From Paramoeba atlantica (taxonomy: Eukaryota > Discosea): DNA of 30,508 nucleotides. The translations under genes and the position numbers were made by a program. Under the pieces are notes generated by a model. That model was not told the origin of the DNA. It saw nothing but the letters and a program-made list of their open reading frames with translations, and made no database searches. This document shows positions 11,280-23,133 of the stretch, in pieces. The stretch spans positions 1-30,508 of the forward strand of contig CDRNVI010000230.1 of assembly GCA_977017575.1 (NCBI GenBank). The letters are read 5' to 3'. The first letter of the stretch is position 1, and each line of letters starts with the position of its first letter.

Positions 11280-11856
11280 TGTGAAGTGGCCAGGAGTTTG
11301 GGGAAGGAAAGAGTGGGCAGGTGAAGGAAAGAAGGAAAGGGAAGAAAGGGAAAAGAAAGAAAGAGAAAAGTCAAGAGCAAATCATGGGAAAGATTGGCGG
11401 CACATCGCAAAGGGAAACCAACCAAGTAAGTTTATTCCTTTTACCAACAAACAAAAGGAGTATTTGTATGGGACAACAAATATAACAAATGTGGAATTGA
11501 CAAGAAGCAAAACAGAATGAAAGACAAAAACACACAAGAAAAAGGACATCTCTGCGGTGGAGAGATTAAATCACAGATAAATGTTACAGAACACAGGATT
11601 AATTGACATAAAGATTGTTTTAAATAGACAAATAAGATGGTGCGAAAATATTAAGGGAACAACTTGATTTCAGAGTGAGAACTGGGTGGGAAGAGCTCAG
11701 ATGAGAGAGACAGGAATACATGCAGAATCAGAATGGTTTGTACAGTTTTACAAATGTTCATCAGGGATATTCACACAACAGGGGAGCACAGTGGTGTACA
11801 AAGAGAAACAGATTAATTTGCACAACATGGAATCAGTTCACACCAGGATTCTGACA
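11280..11856 (-). mobile_element. Solo LTR (577 bp), copia-like
   Basis: On the minus strand it starts TGTCAGAATCCTGG and ends CTGGCCACTTCACA; a perfect 5-bp target duplication GAAGC (plus strand) lies at 11275-11279 and 11857-11861. It splits the RNase H region of the gypsy element. Its termini are close to those of the copia LTR at 3397-3922 in the same orientation, indicating one family. No internal element sequence remains, as expected after LTR-LTR recombination. Confidence 0.87.
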
Positions 11857-14566
11857 GAAGCATACTCAATATCTCGGTGGTGGCCATCTTGATCCATCTG
11901 AGTGAGAATCGCTCCAAGACCAAGCTTGCTGGCATCAACATGGATAAAAAATTCCTTTGAGAAGTCAGGATGGGCCATACAGGTTTTGGATGTCAAGAGC
12001 TCCTTTAAGAGATGTATTTCCTTGATGGATTCTTGGGATAGTGAAAACTTCTTTGGATCCATCACTTTGGCTTTTCTCAAGTGTGTTGTTAAACTGGATG
12101 AATGAGGGATGAACCATTTTAACCAAGTAACCATTCCCAAAAATCTCTCAACTTCCTTTGGAGTAGTCGGAAGTGGGTAATTCTGGATTGCCTCAACTTT
12201 TTTTCAGATTTGGCTTCAAACCATCCTTCGTCGCGATAAATCCAAGAATTTCAAAATTTGGCTTGCAAAACGAGCACTTTGCTGGTTGGAGCATCAAATC
12301 ATTGTCCCTCAATCTTTGGAAAATTTTTGTCAGATCAGCCAGATGTTGTTCAAATGTTGAGCTGTAACAAAGGATGTCATTAATGTAGGCAAAACAACAT
12401 TGCCAAACCAGACCACTCAAGACCGTTTCAATAAACCGTTGTTGTGTTGCTGGAGCATTACATAACCCAAAAGGCATCAAGAGAAATTCCCAGAGACCAT
12501 ATTTGCTAGTAAAGGCAGCCTTTTCAATGTCTCCTTCTCTGATTGGGATCAACCAGAAAGCCTCAGACAGGTCAATAGAGGAAAAATAAGAAGAACTGCC
12601 AAGTGCAGCTAAGATTTCATTCATACAGGGTAGTGGATAAGAGTCCTTCTTTGTTTTTTCATTCAGGCGATGGAAATCCACACAAAACCGAACATTTCCA
12701 TTCTTCTTGTCCACCAAGAGAATTGGAGCAGCCCAAGGAGAGTTAGATTTTCTAATCACTTTCCTTTTCACCATCTTGTCAATATGTTTCCATATGATGC
12801 AGTCTTCAACAGGTGTGGTTCTATGGGGTTTTGCTTTCAAGGGTGGACCCTCTGCCTCGATTGGATGACTCATTGCTGTGGTCCTAGTAATTGGACCTTC
12901 TCACTTCTCATCATCCCACAAGTCTTGGAAAGAAACCAACATCTCCACTAATTGTATTTTCTGCCTGTTATTCAATTCAGCATTATCCAAACCAAATTTC
13001 TTGTATGCTTCTTTGAATTTATCAGGTGGATCTTTTTTATGTGCAGCAGACTTGTTTTGGGTGGCAATGTGAGTAAGCAATTGTATCACAGATGAGTCAC
13101 AATTGAGGTCAGGGTCGGGGTGTCTGGTGGATCGATCAGATTTGCCATTCTGATGATCGTGCAACTTCTGTCTCTTCCGTTTAGGTTTTTGAAATAAATC
13201 CTCATCCTCAATCATTTTCTCAAGCCATGGTCCAGTGAGTGCACAGAGATAATTGGCACCAGTCTTTGTATTAACTGATTTTGTGCAAGGTGGTTGTTTC
13301 TTGGGTACAGATTTTCGAAGACAGGGTTCAATCAAAGAGTGTTTCGAGAGTTGAAGAAGCTCAGTGTTTTTGACATCATGGTGATTAAGCTGATAAACTG
13401 TTCCAACTTCGAGATTTTTCTTCACTTGGACCTCAGTCTCAGAATGATTCATCACAAGAACATTCAGTGTGTTGTGTTTTTTACCTTGCTCAATTGTAAC
13501 CAAGCCAGGAAGGAATAACAAACTCTCTGATCCAATTGATGGAAAGAAGAATCCTTCAGGTGACAATGCACGGCCGTTCAGCATTAGTGGAAGGAACACT
13601 GATGATCTCAGAGGGATTGCCTTTGTCTCAACCGAGAGTACTAAGGTCTTATCTTGCCTCTCTACGTTGATGTAGAAATCTGGATCTGTGACCTGAGGAA
13701 GGGTGATGTTGAGCTGTGCCGAATTTGCCTGGATGCATCTCCAACCTTTCCACATTAAATGACCATCTCTGAGGCCTAGGCGACATTGTTTCGTGTTTGA
13801 ACAGGAAGGTCATCAATAATAAAGAACCAGAGTCCTTGGGAAAACCTCTTTCCAACTTGACCACGGTGTGAATCTCTTCATTAATCACAACTTCAGTTGA
13901 GTTTCCCACTTTGACTTGAAGCTCATCAGCTTGCCATCAGTTCAGGATCTCAAATCCAGGACGCAAAAGTTGCTGACAACTGATCGCATTGATACCAGAT
14001 CCCATGTCTATACAAGTAGTAGTTGCTAATCCACCTGCCTGAGACACAACTTCAAATGCACAACCAATATCCCGGCTTTCCGCATTGATTACTAAATTCG
14101 GAAGAACATTGATCACGTGATCCGAAGGAAGGTTGGTATGGGATGATGGATCAGCCCGAACGTGAACATCAGAGTGTTTCAGAGGTTCTTGAACGTGAGT
14201 GTTGGACTGACTCAGAGGTTCTTTGAATTCAGTTGAGCAACTAGATGAAATCGAAGAATACAATACAATGGGCTCAGAGCAGTAGAAAAACCCAATGGGA
14301 AAACTGGTGCTCGAAGTTCAAAAAAAAAGAAAAGTTGCTTGCTCAAAAAACCAATTGGTGGAAAAATAGCTGACTCAAAAAGAAGATAAACAATCGAAAG
14401 TAGAAGATCGGTTGTTGTGAGGAAACCTGGCCTCCAGGAAAAAACCTCACCAGAATGTTTGTTCGTGAAAACAAGGCACTGTTGTTGTTTCAATTCAAAG
14501 AACAAATGTTCAATCTCGGTATCGAAAGTGAGCGTGAGTTCCAAAAATCAAAACCAGCATCACCAA

Positions 14567-14847
14567 TGAACACGTCTACTTTGGTACAGACTAAAGAAGG
14601 TGTGTCAGAAATATGTTGAATGGACAACTGAAGAGCGGTCCTCAGAAGTCTCACGAAAAAGCGAGAAACTTCCTGATGACATCATCAATGGTGTTCTTTA
14701 TTTAGATTCACAGAAGGTCGACTTGGAGGAGACCAAGGGTCGACTTGAAGGAGATTGGGAATTGACTTGGAGAAGATCAAGAGTTGGATCAAACGAATAG
14801 AGCAGAGAGCCAAGTGTCTTCAGAGTAGCGCACATTGCTCATGTGCA
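14567..14847 (-). repeat. 5' LTR of the gypsy element (281 bp)
   Basis: Full-length partner of 7822-8102. The target duplication CCAC follows at 14848-14851, and then the ankyrin spacer resumes. The inner side on the minus strand reads TTGGTGATGCTGG, a possible tRNA primer-binding site one base from the LTR end. Confidence 0.93.
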
Positions 14848-14915
14848 CCACACTCAAATAAAATAAACAAATTTTTTTTGAAAAAAGAAGATTTCCTTTT
14901 TCAATTTTGTGGAGC

Positions 14916-17900
14916 TTAATCCATTTGAGGTTTTTTGAATTCAATTTCATCATCACCAAAACCACATTCATCTCGAACCTTTCTCTTTTTACTTTCTCTT
15001 TCTTCTCCTTGTTCTTCTCCTTCTTCTCTTTGTTCTCCTTCTTCTCTTTGTTCTTCTTTTCCATTTGATTCAATCTTTTCATTCCCTTCTCGTTTTGCAG
15101 GTTTAATTGAACTATCAATGTGAATGTATTCCTATCCAAAAATTGTGTTTCAATTCTTTGTAAATTTCAAAAATAATGAGAAAAAGAAAAAGAAAAACCT
15201 TCAAAAACTTCTTCACTGATTGAGAAGAGGTGATGTCTGCTGGTGTTTGTCCCTAAAATATTTTAAAATATCAAAAAAAAGAGATTCATCAAAAAAAGTG
15301 AATCAATAAATCAAAGAAAAATGAACCAAGTTATTTTTGATTTCAAGATTTGCACCATATTCACACAAAAGTTTCACTATCTCCAACTGTCCCTTTTGTG
15401 CAGCCAGATGGAGCGCAGTATTCCCAGCCTATCATTTTGGGTTGAATGAATTGTTCCCAAAGAGTACCCCAAAAACAAAGAAATATGAAAAACCTCATTT
15501 GTTTTGTTGATTTCAACACCATTTTGCAACATAAATAAAATATACTTATTGGTTGCCCGAAAATGTTGATATTGGATAAGAACCATAAGAGGAGTGAAAC
15601 CCTTCAAAAAAAAATGATTAAAATGATACTCAAAAACACTCTTTCAAAAAAAAATCAAATTAGAAAATACTTGATAGATTTCATTTACATCTGCTCCATT
15701 TTCAACTAAGAACTTAACAACTGGGAAATTAACAAAATAGGAATTACAAACATGATGAAGAATACTCTTTCCCTGTTTTTCCAAAACCAAATTGATGGTA
15801 AATTGAAAGAAAAAAAGAAAGAAAGAAAGAAGAGAGAGGATTGTTTTGAGGAAAGTGATCAAAAAACCAACAAACTTGAACAATGAGATGTGCTCCATTT
15901 TGTAATAATAATTCTGCAATATCCAAATTGTTGTGTATACATGCAAGAGTCAGAGGTGACCAACTTAACTGTGGTGATGAGACTTTGAATAAGACAAAGA
16001 GAAAAGAAATTTCAAAGTTTTTGAAAAAAAAAAAAAAAGAGAATACAAATAAGTTACTGTGAACTCCATTGATTGGACAATTTTTAGAAATCAAAAATTG
16101 AGCCAAATCAAATTTCCCTTTTTGACTTGCAAAACATAAAGGTCCAACATTCAATTCCTGGTGTGTGGAGATAAAAAAATGAAAAAAAGGGGGGAGTTGT
16201 GAATATTGTGTTGAAAACAGAAAAATTGTTCACAAATAAGAAAAAATACCTCTTTCATATTCTCCAATAAATAAGAGATTACATCCATGTGACCCTCTTC
16301 ACATGCCAACACAAGACCATCACCGTTCCCAACTTGAAGTTGAGCACCATGTTTGGTGAAGAAAGAAACAATTTTAAGATCTCCTAATTTACATGCCATG
16401 TGAAAGGGGTTCTAATAATTTGAGAGAAATTTTAAAATCAATTTTTTTGATTTTTACAATAAAAAAAAAATCAAAAAGAGAAAACAAACTCGATTTCCAA
16501 AATTGATTGAAGCACCTCTTTCCACCAATAAAGTAACAATGTCAAAATGACCTCCGTCAGTTGCCTCACACAAAGCTGTCTTTCTCTTTTTGTTTCACAA
16601 AAGTTGATTTTAATATCATCAAAGAAATCTCAAACAAGAGAAAAAAAAAAAAGAAAACCAGATTTCCTTGTTGATCAATCTGAAGATCTTCTATCTTCAA
16701 AAAAGTTTTGACAATCTCTAAATTCCCTTTTTGACAAGCAACATGCCATGGAGACATTTGATCCTAAAATGACAAAAGGACAAAATAAAATTCATTGATT
16801 TCCCTTTCTTCCCTCCTCCCTCCAACATAAATCTAAAGAAGAGACATTCAAAAAATAAAAAACATACTTTTGAAAGGGTATTTGGATGAGCACCCCTTTC
16901 AAGAAGGAAATGAACCATTTTGATATCATTCTCCAAAACTGCAAAACATAAAGGACTCCAACTCTACCAAAAAGAGGTGAATTAAAGGAAATCTCTTTTG
17001 TTTCAGAAATTAATTGTGAAAACTTTGAAAAATGAGAAAGAGAAAAAAAAAAAGGGGTGTGGAAGAAAAAAATAACATTTCGTGAAGAAAAGTTGATATT
17101 TGCGCCTTTGTTGATCAATAATTGTGCCATTTCAAAATCCCCTCTTTTACAAGCACAACAAAAAGAAGTTCCTCCCTTCTGTTCCCCCACCCCCAAAAAA
17201 AGAAAATTGGTAAAGATTAGTTTTTTTTTATGAAAACATTCAAAAAACTGAAGAAAAACTTTACATTTGTTGACAAATCTACCTTTGCTTTGTTGTCAAT
17301 CAAAAGATTTGCCATTTTAATGTCTCCCCTTTCACAACAAATCCATAAAGCGCTTTTCCCTCCCTGTTCAAACAAAATGATCATTTTAAAAAACAAATAA
17401 TAACTTCAAAAGAGGGATCTAAAAATTGATTTGATAAAGAAAGAGAAAGAAAGAAGAGAAACTGTCTTTGTTTGATCTACTTTGGCTCCTTTTTCAATCA
17501 AAAATTTGGCAATTTCAAAGTGTCCTTTTTCACAAACTGAAGATAATGCAGTCTTATTTGGTGTTCGCTACAATCAAACAAATAAAAAAAGAAGAATTGA
17601 GTTGAACACACCAAACAACAATCAAGATGAAAAAATATGATTAGAGAAAAAAAAAAAAGAGATGAGTTACTGAGATTGGATGAAGAGAAGAGCCTTTCTC
17701 AAAAAGAAATTGAACTATTTCAAGATTCCCAAATTCACAAGCGATAATCAATGGATCTGATCCATCCTAAAAACCAAACCAACAGAGACAATCAATCATC
17801 AAACTTTTTTCCTCCTAAGACAAACAACCACTTTTTCAAAAAGAAAGAGAAAAAAACTCGAGCAAGACTCTTGAGGGAAGCACCATTTTCAAGCAACAAA

Positions 17901-18226
17901 GTAATCATCTTTAAGTCTCCTTTTTCACAAGCTCTCATCAAAGGAGTAAACCCTTTCTTTTCTCAAAACTTTCAGATCAAGATCACAACTCAACATACAC
18001 ACAGAATCATCACCAGAGATAATCATGATGATGATCATACACACAAAGATGATGATGATCAATCACAAAAAAGATCAACACACAAAAAAAGAAAGGAGAG
18101 AGACTGAACAACCTGGTGTCTTGGCGATTGATTGACATCCACTTTTTGATTCAAAAGGAGTTGTTTGGCCTTTTCACAATCCCCCTCTTCCACAGCTTCA
18201 AACAATTGGCAGTCTGTTAATGACAT
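14916..18226 (-). CDS. Ankyrin-repeat protein, gene 1 (17 exons, 613 aa)
   Basis: Exons (minus strand): 18226-18113, 17956-17858, 17766-17671, 17567-17463, 17363-17265, 17178-17077, 16963-16868, 16763-16659, 16585-16490, 16411-16250, 16157-16065, 15968-15876, 15772-15671, 15601-15494, 15428-15327, 15252-15199, 15131-14916. Every intron (65-156 nt) is phase 0 with GT-AG ends, giving one open frame. Exons 2-15 each encode one ankyrin repeat (G-x-TPLxxAC...LLLxxGA); exon 10 holds almost two. Exon 16 is a capping half-repeat. The last exon is a Glu/Gln/Lys-rich tail with SKKRKV, a likely nuclear localisation motif, ending KKPQMD. The start MSLTDCQLFEAV was chosen because the in-frame residues before it are only a GA-repeat artefact. 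No signal peptide or membrane span. Binding partner unknown. Confidence 0.85.
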
Positions 18227-18541
18227 TTCTTTCTCTTTCTCTCTCTTTCTCTCTCTTTCTCTTTTCAAAAAAACAAACTTCTCAAACCAAAAGAGAGAAG
18301 AGAGAAAAAGAGGAAAATGGCAAGTCGCTCCTTTCTTTTTAGAAAACTAAATTTAGCCATTTTCATCATTTCCTCTCTCTTTTGATTTTCATTTTCTCTC
18401 TTTCTTTTGTTCTGAAATTGTCACCTTATTTTTTATTTTTCTATTTTATTATTTTCCCCCTCTTCCCCCTCTCCACCACCCAAATAAAATAAACAAATTC
18501 TTTTTGAAAAAAAAAGATTTCCTTTTTCAATTTTGTGGAGC
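18227..18541 (-). promoter_or_regulatory. Spacer between ankyrin genes 1 and 2 (upstream region of gene 1)
   Basis: The 315 bp between the gene 2 stop and the gene 1 start must carry both the end of one gene and the promoter of the next. On the minus strand a GA-repeat runs up to the start codon. A conserved block at 18336-18358 contains the 10-bp palindrome CTAAATTTAG, also present before gene 2 (23261-23284). A T/A-rich block follows the gene 2 stop. No TATA box could be assigned with confidence. Confidence 0.45.
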
Positions 18542-21500
18542 TTAATCCATTCGAGGTTTTTTGAATTCAATTTCATCACCACCAAAACCACATTCATCTC
18601 CAATCTTTCTCTTTTTACTTTCTCTTTCTTCTCCTTGTTCTTCTCCTTCTTCTTCTCCTTCTTCTTCTCCTTCTCTTTGTTCTTCTCCTTCTTCTCTTTG
18701 TTCTCCTTCTTCTCTTTGTTCTTCTCCCCCTTCTCTTTGTTCTTCTCCCCCTTCTCTTTGTTCTTCTTTTCCATTTGATTCAATCTTTTCATTCCCTTCT
18801 CGTTTTGCAGGTTTAATTGAACCATCAATGTGAATGTATTCCTATCCAAAAATTGTGTTTCAATTCTTTGCAAATTTCAAAAATAATGAGAAAAAGAAAA
18901 AGAAAAACCTCCAAAAACTTTTTCACTTGTTGAGAAGAGGTGATGTCTGCTGGTGTTTGTTCCTAAAATATTTTAAAAATATCAAAAATAAGAGATTCAT
19001 CAAAAAAAAGTAAATCAATAAAATCAAAGAAAAATGAACCTGATTATTTTTGATTTCAGGATCAGCACCATGTTCACACAAAAGTTTCACTATCTCCAAC
19101 TCATCCCCACATGCAGCCAGATGGAGCGCAGTACTCCCATCCTATCATTTTGGGTTGAATGAATTGTTCCCAAAGAGTACCCCAAAAAACAAAGAAATGT
19201 GAAAAACCTCATTTGTTTTGTTGATTTCAACACCATTTTGCAACATAAATAAAATACGCTCATTGGTTGCCCGAAAATGTTGAAATTGGATAAGAGCCAT
19301 GAGAGGAGTGCGACCCTTTGAAAAAAAAATGATTAAAATGATACTCAAAAACACCCATTCAAAAAAAAATCAAATTTGAAAAAATACCTGATAGATTTCA
19401 TTTACATCTGTTCCATTTTCAACTAAGAACTTAACAATTGGTAACTTAACAGAATAGGAACCACAAACTTGATGAAGAATACTCTTTCCCTGTTTTCCCC
19501 AAAACCAAATTGATGGTCAATTGAAAGAAAGAAAAAAAAGAAAGAAAAAAAGAAAGAAAGAAGAGAGAGGATTGTTTTGAGGAAAGTGATCAAAAAAACC
19601 AACAAACTTGAACAATGGGATGTGCTCCATTTTGTAATAATAATTCTGCAATATCCAAATTGTTGTTTGCACATGCAAGAGCCAAAGGTGATTGATTTGC
19701 CTGTGGTGATGAGATTTTTAAAAAAAAAAATGAACGAGTAAAATGATACTCAAAAACACCCATTCAAAAAAAAATCAAATTAGAAAATACTTGATAGATT
19801 TCATTTACATCTGCTCCATTTTCAACTAAGAGCTTAACAACTGGTAAAGTAGCAGAAGAATAACCACAAACATGATGAAGAATACTCTTTCCCTGTTTTT
19901 TCCAAAACCAAATTGATGGTAAATTGAAAGAAAAAAAAGAAAGAAAAAAGAGAGAGGATTATTTTGAGGAAAGTGATCAAAAAAACCCAACAAACTTGAA
20001 CAATGAGATGTGCTCCATTTTGTAATAATAATTTTGCAATATCCACATTGTTGTTTGTACATGCAAGAGCCAAAGGTGATCGACCATGCTGCGGTGATGT
20101 GAGACTTTTGAAAAAGACAAAGAGAAAAGAAATTTCAAAGTTTTTGAAAAAAAAAAAGAAAAAAAAGAGAATACAAATAGATTATGAACTCCATTGATTG
20201 GACAATTTTTAGAAATCAAAAATTGAGCCAAATCAAATTTCCCATTTTGACTTGCAAAACATAAAGGTCCAACATTCAATTCCTGGTGTGTGGAGATAAA
20301 AAAAGGTTAAAAAAAGGGGTGGGGGTGGTTGTGTTGAAAACAGAAAAAAATGTTTCTGAATAAAAAAATACCTCTTTCATATTCTCCAATAAATAAGAGA
20401 TTACATCCATGTGGCCCTCTTGACATGCAAAGACAAGACCATCACTGTACCCAACTTGAAGTCGAGCACCATGTTTGGTGAAGAAAGAAACAATTTTAAG
20501 ATCTCCTAATTTACATGCAATGTGAAAGGGGTACTGCCTCTGTAACAATTTTTAGAGAAAGAAATTTTAAAATCAAAGTTTTTTTCATTGTTCCAAATAA
20601 AAAAAATAAAAAAGAGAGAAAACAGACTCGATTTTCAAAATTGATTGAAGCACCTTTTTCCACCAATAAAGTAACAATGTCAAAATGACCTCCCAGAGTT
20701 GCCTCAAACAAAGCTGTCTTTCCCTTTTTTTTCACAAAAGTTGATTTCAATAAATCATCAAAGAAATCTCAAACAAGAGAAAAGAAAAAAAGAAAAAACC
20801 TCTTTTCCTTGTTGATCAATCTGAAGATCTTCTATTTTCAAAAAAGTTTTGACAATCTCTAAATTCCCTTTTTGACAAGCAACGTGAAATGGAGACATTC
20901 GATCCTAAAATGACAAAAGAACAAAATAGAATTCATAAATCCCCCTTCCTCACCTCACCTCCAACATACATATAAAGACAAGCCATCCAAAAAATAAAAA
21001 AAAAGTAAAATGTTCAAATAAAAAAATTAAAAAAAAAGAAAACAGACATTATCTCTAAAATTGATTGAAGCACCTCTTTCCACCAATAAAGTAATAATGT
21101 CAAAATGACCTCCCTCAGTTGCCTCATACAAAGCTGTCTTTCCCTTTTTGTTTCACAAAAGTTGATTTCAATAAATCATCAAAGAAATCTCAAACAAGAG
21201 AAAAGAAAAAAAGAAACCCAATTTCCTGATTGATCAATCTGAAGATCTTCGATTTTCAAAAAAGTTTTGACAATTTCTAAATTCCCTTTTTGACAAGCAA
21301 CATGCCATGGAGACATTCGGAACTAAAATGACAAAAGGACAAAATAAAATTTCGTAAATTTCTCTTCCTCACCAACATAAATATAAAGACAAGACATTCA
21401 AAAAATAAAAAATAAAAAATAAAAAAGAGAAAACAGACTAGATTTTCAAAATTGGCTGAAGCACCTCTTTCCACCAATAAAGTAATTATGTCAAAATGAC

Positions 21501-23133
21501 CTCCCTCAGTTGCCTCACACAAAGCTGTCTTTCTCTTTTTGTTTCACAAATGTTGATTTCAAAATTATCAAAGAAATCTCAAACAAGAAAAAAGAAAAAA
21601 AGAAAACCAGATTTCCTGGCTGATCAATCTGAAGATCTTCTATTTTCAAAAAAGTTTTGACAATCTCTAAATTCCCTTTTTGACAAGCAACATGCCATGG
21701 AGACATTTCATCCTAAAATGAGAAAAGGACAAAATAAAATTCATAAATTCCTCTTTCTCCCCTCCCCCCTCCAACATAAATATAAAGAAGAGCCATTCAA
21801 AAAATAAAAAACATACTTTTGAAAGGGTATTTGGATTAGCACCCTTTTCAAGAAGGAAATGAACCATTTTGATATCATTCTCCAAAACTGCAAAACATAA
21901 AGGACTCCAACTCTACCAAAAAGAGGTGAATGAAAGAAATCTCTTTTGTTTCAGAAATCAATTGTGAAAACTTTGAAAAATGAGAAAGAAAAAAAAAGGG
22001 GGTGTGGAAGAAAAAAAATAACATGTTGTAAAGAAAAGTTGATATTTGCGCCTTTGTTGATCAAAAATTGTGCCATTTCAAAATCCCCTCTTTTACAAGC
22101 ACAACAAAAAGAAGTTCCCCCTTTCTGTCCCCCAAAAAATAAAAGATTAGTTTTTTTTTTCTGAAAACATTCAAAAAAACATTCAAAAAAACTTTACTTT
22201 TGTTGACCAATCCACTTTCGCTTTGTTGTCAATCAAAAGATTTGCCATTTTAATGTCTCCCCTTTCACAACAAAGCCACAAAGGGCTTTTCCCTCTCTGT
22301 TCAAACAAAATGATCATTCAAAAAACAAATAATAACTTCCAAAAAAAAATGGAAAGAGGAATCTAAAAAGTGATTTGATATGAGGGAGAGAAAGAGAGAA
22401 AGAGAGAAAAAGAGAAAGAATTAAAGAAAGAGAAACTGTTGTTGTTTGATCTACTGTGGCTCCTTTTTCAATCAAAAATTTGGCAATTTCAAAGTATCCT
22501 TTTTCACAAACTGAAGATAATGCAGTCTTCTTTGGTTTTTGCTACAATCAAATAAAAATAAAAGAAGAAGAATTGAGTTGAATACACAACACCAATCAAG
22601 ATGAAAAAATATGATTAGAGAAAAAAAGAGATGATTTACTGATAACTGAAGAAGAGAAGAGCCTTTCTCAAAAAGAAACTGAACTATTTCAAGATTCCCG
22701 AATTCACAAGCAATAATCAATGGATTTGACCCATCCTTCAAAAACCATAACAACAGAGACAATCAATCATCAAAATTTTTTAAATCTATCTTTTTTTCGA
22801 GAAAAAGAAAGAGAAAAAAACCTGAGCAACTCTTTCAAGGGAAGCTCCATTTTCAATCAACAAAGTGATCATCTTTAAGTCTCCTTTTTGACAAGCTCTC
22901 ATCAAAGGAGTAATCCCTTTCTTTTCTCAAAACTTTCAAATCAATATCACAACACACACAGACAGAGACACAGAATCATCACCAGAGATAATCATGATAA
23001 AAAAAGAAGAAAAGAAGATGATCACCTGGCGTCTTGGAGCTTGATTGACATCCACTTTTTGATTCAAAAGGAGTTGTTTGACCTTTTCACAATCTCCCCC
23101 TCCCACAGCTTCAAACAATTGGTGATTTGCCAT
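18542..23133 (-). CDS. Ankyrin-repeat protein, gene 2 (23 exons, 840 aa)
   Basis: Exons: 23133-23026, 22920-22822, 22735-22640, 22541-22437, 22296-22198, 22124-22023, 21912-21817, 21712-21608, 21534-21439, 21322-21218, 21143-21048, 20904-20800, 20723-20628, 20539-20372, 20282-20190, 20088-19996, 19892-19791, 19700-19608, 19489-19388, 19315-19208, 19141-19040, 18962-18909, 18841-18542. All introns are phase 0 and the frame is open throughout. It is colinear with gene 1 but has two extra copies of the exon 8-9 pair (exons 8/9, 10/11, 12/13) and one extra exon 12-13 pair (exons 16/17, 18/19), giving about 22 repeats. The start is MANHQLFEAV. The Glu-rich tail is 28 residues longer than in gene 1 and ends SKKRKI...KKPRMD. 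Intact and probably expressed; function unknown. Confidence 0.85.

Larger units (their letters stand above)
7822..14847 (-). mobile_element. Ty3/gypsy (chromovirus-like) LTR retrotransposon with nested insertions
   Basis: A 7,026-bp element with two 281-bp LTRs and a 4-bp target duplication CCAC (7818-7821 and 14848-14851). Minus-strand parts, 5' to 3': 5' LTR; primer-binding region (TGGTGATGCTGG next to the LTR); protease-like segment (about 13937-14263, with DMGSG); linker (about 12901-13755); reverse transcriptase (about 12193-12873); RNase H (parts about 11860-12140 and 10614-11274); zinc-finger integrase (about 9253-9980 and 8452-8930); chromodomain-like end and Ser/Lys-rich tail (about 8110-8510); polypurine tract; 3' LTR. 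No clear gag is seen. It is broken in roughly half a dozen or more places besides three later insertions. The LTRs differ at 12 of 281 positions, so it is old but recognisable. Confidence 0.9.

Noticed and set aside
14789-15139. Lys/Glu-rich minus-strand frame (KEKKE-type) over the end of ankyrin gene 1, with equivalents in genes 2 and 3
   Set aside because: It is the wrong frame: the phase-0 exon after the acceptor at 15132 reads the Glu/Gln-rich tail and stops at 14916 consistently in all three genes.
18533-18833. Plus-strand Ser/Phe- and Ser/Pro/Cys-rich frames
   Set aside because: Antisense shadows of the purine-rich tail microsatellite.
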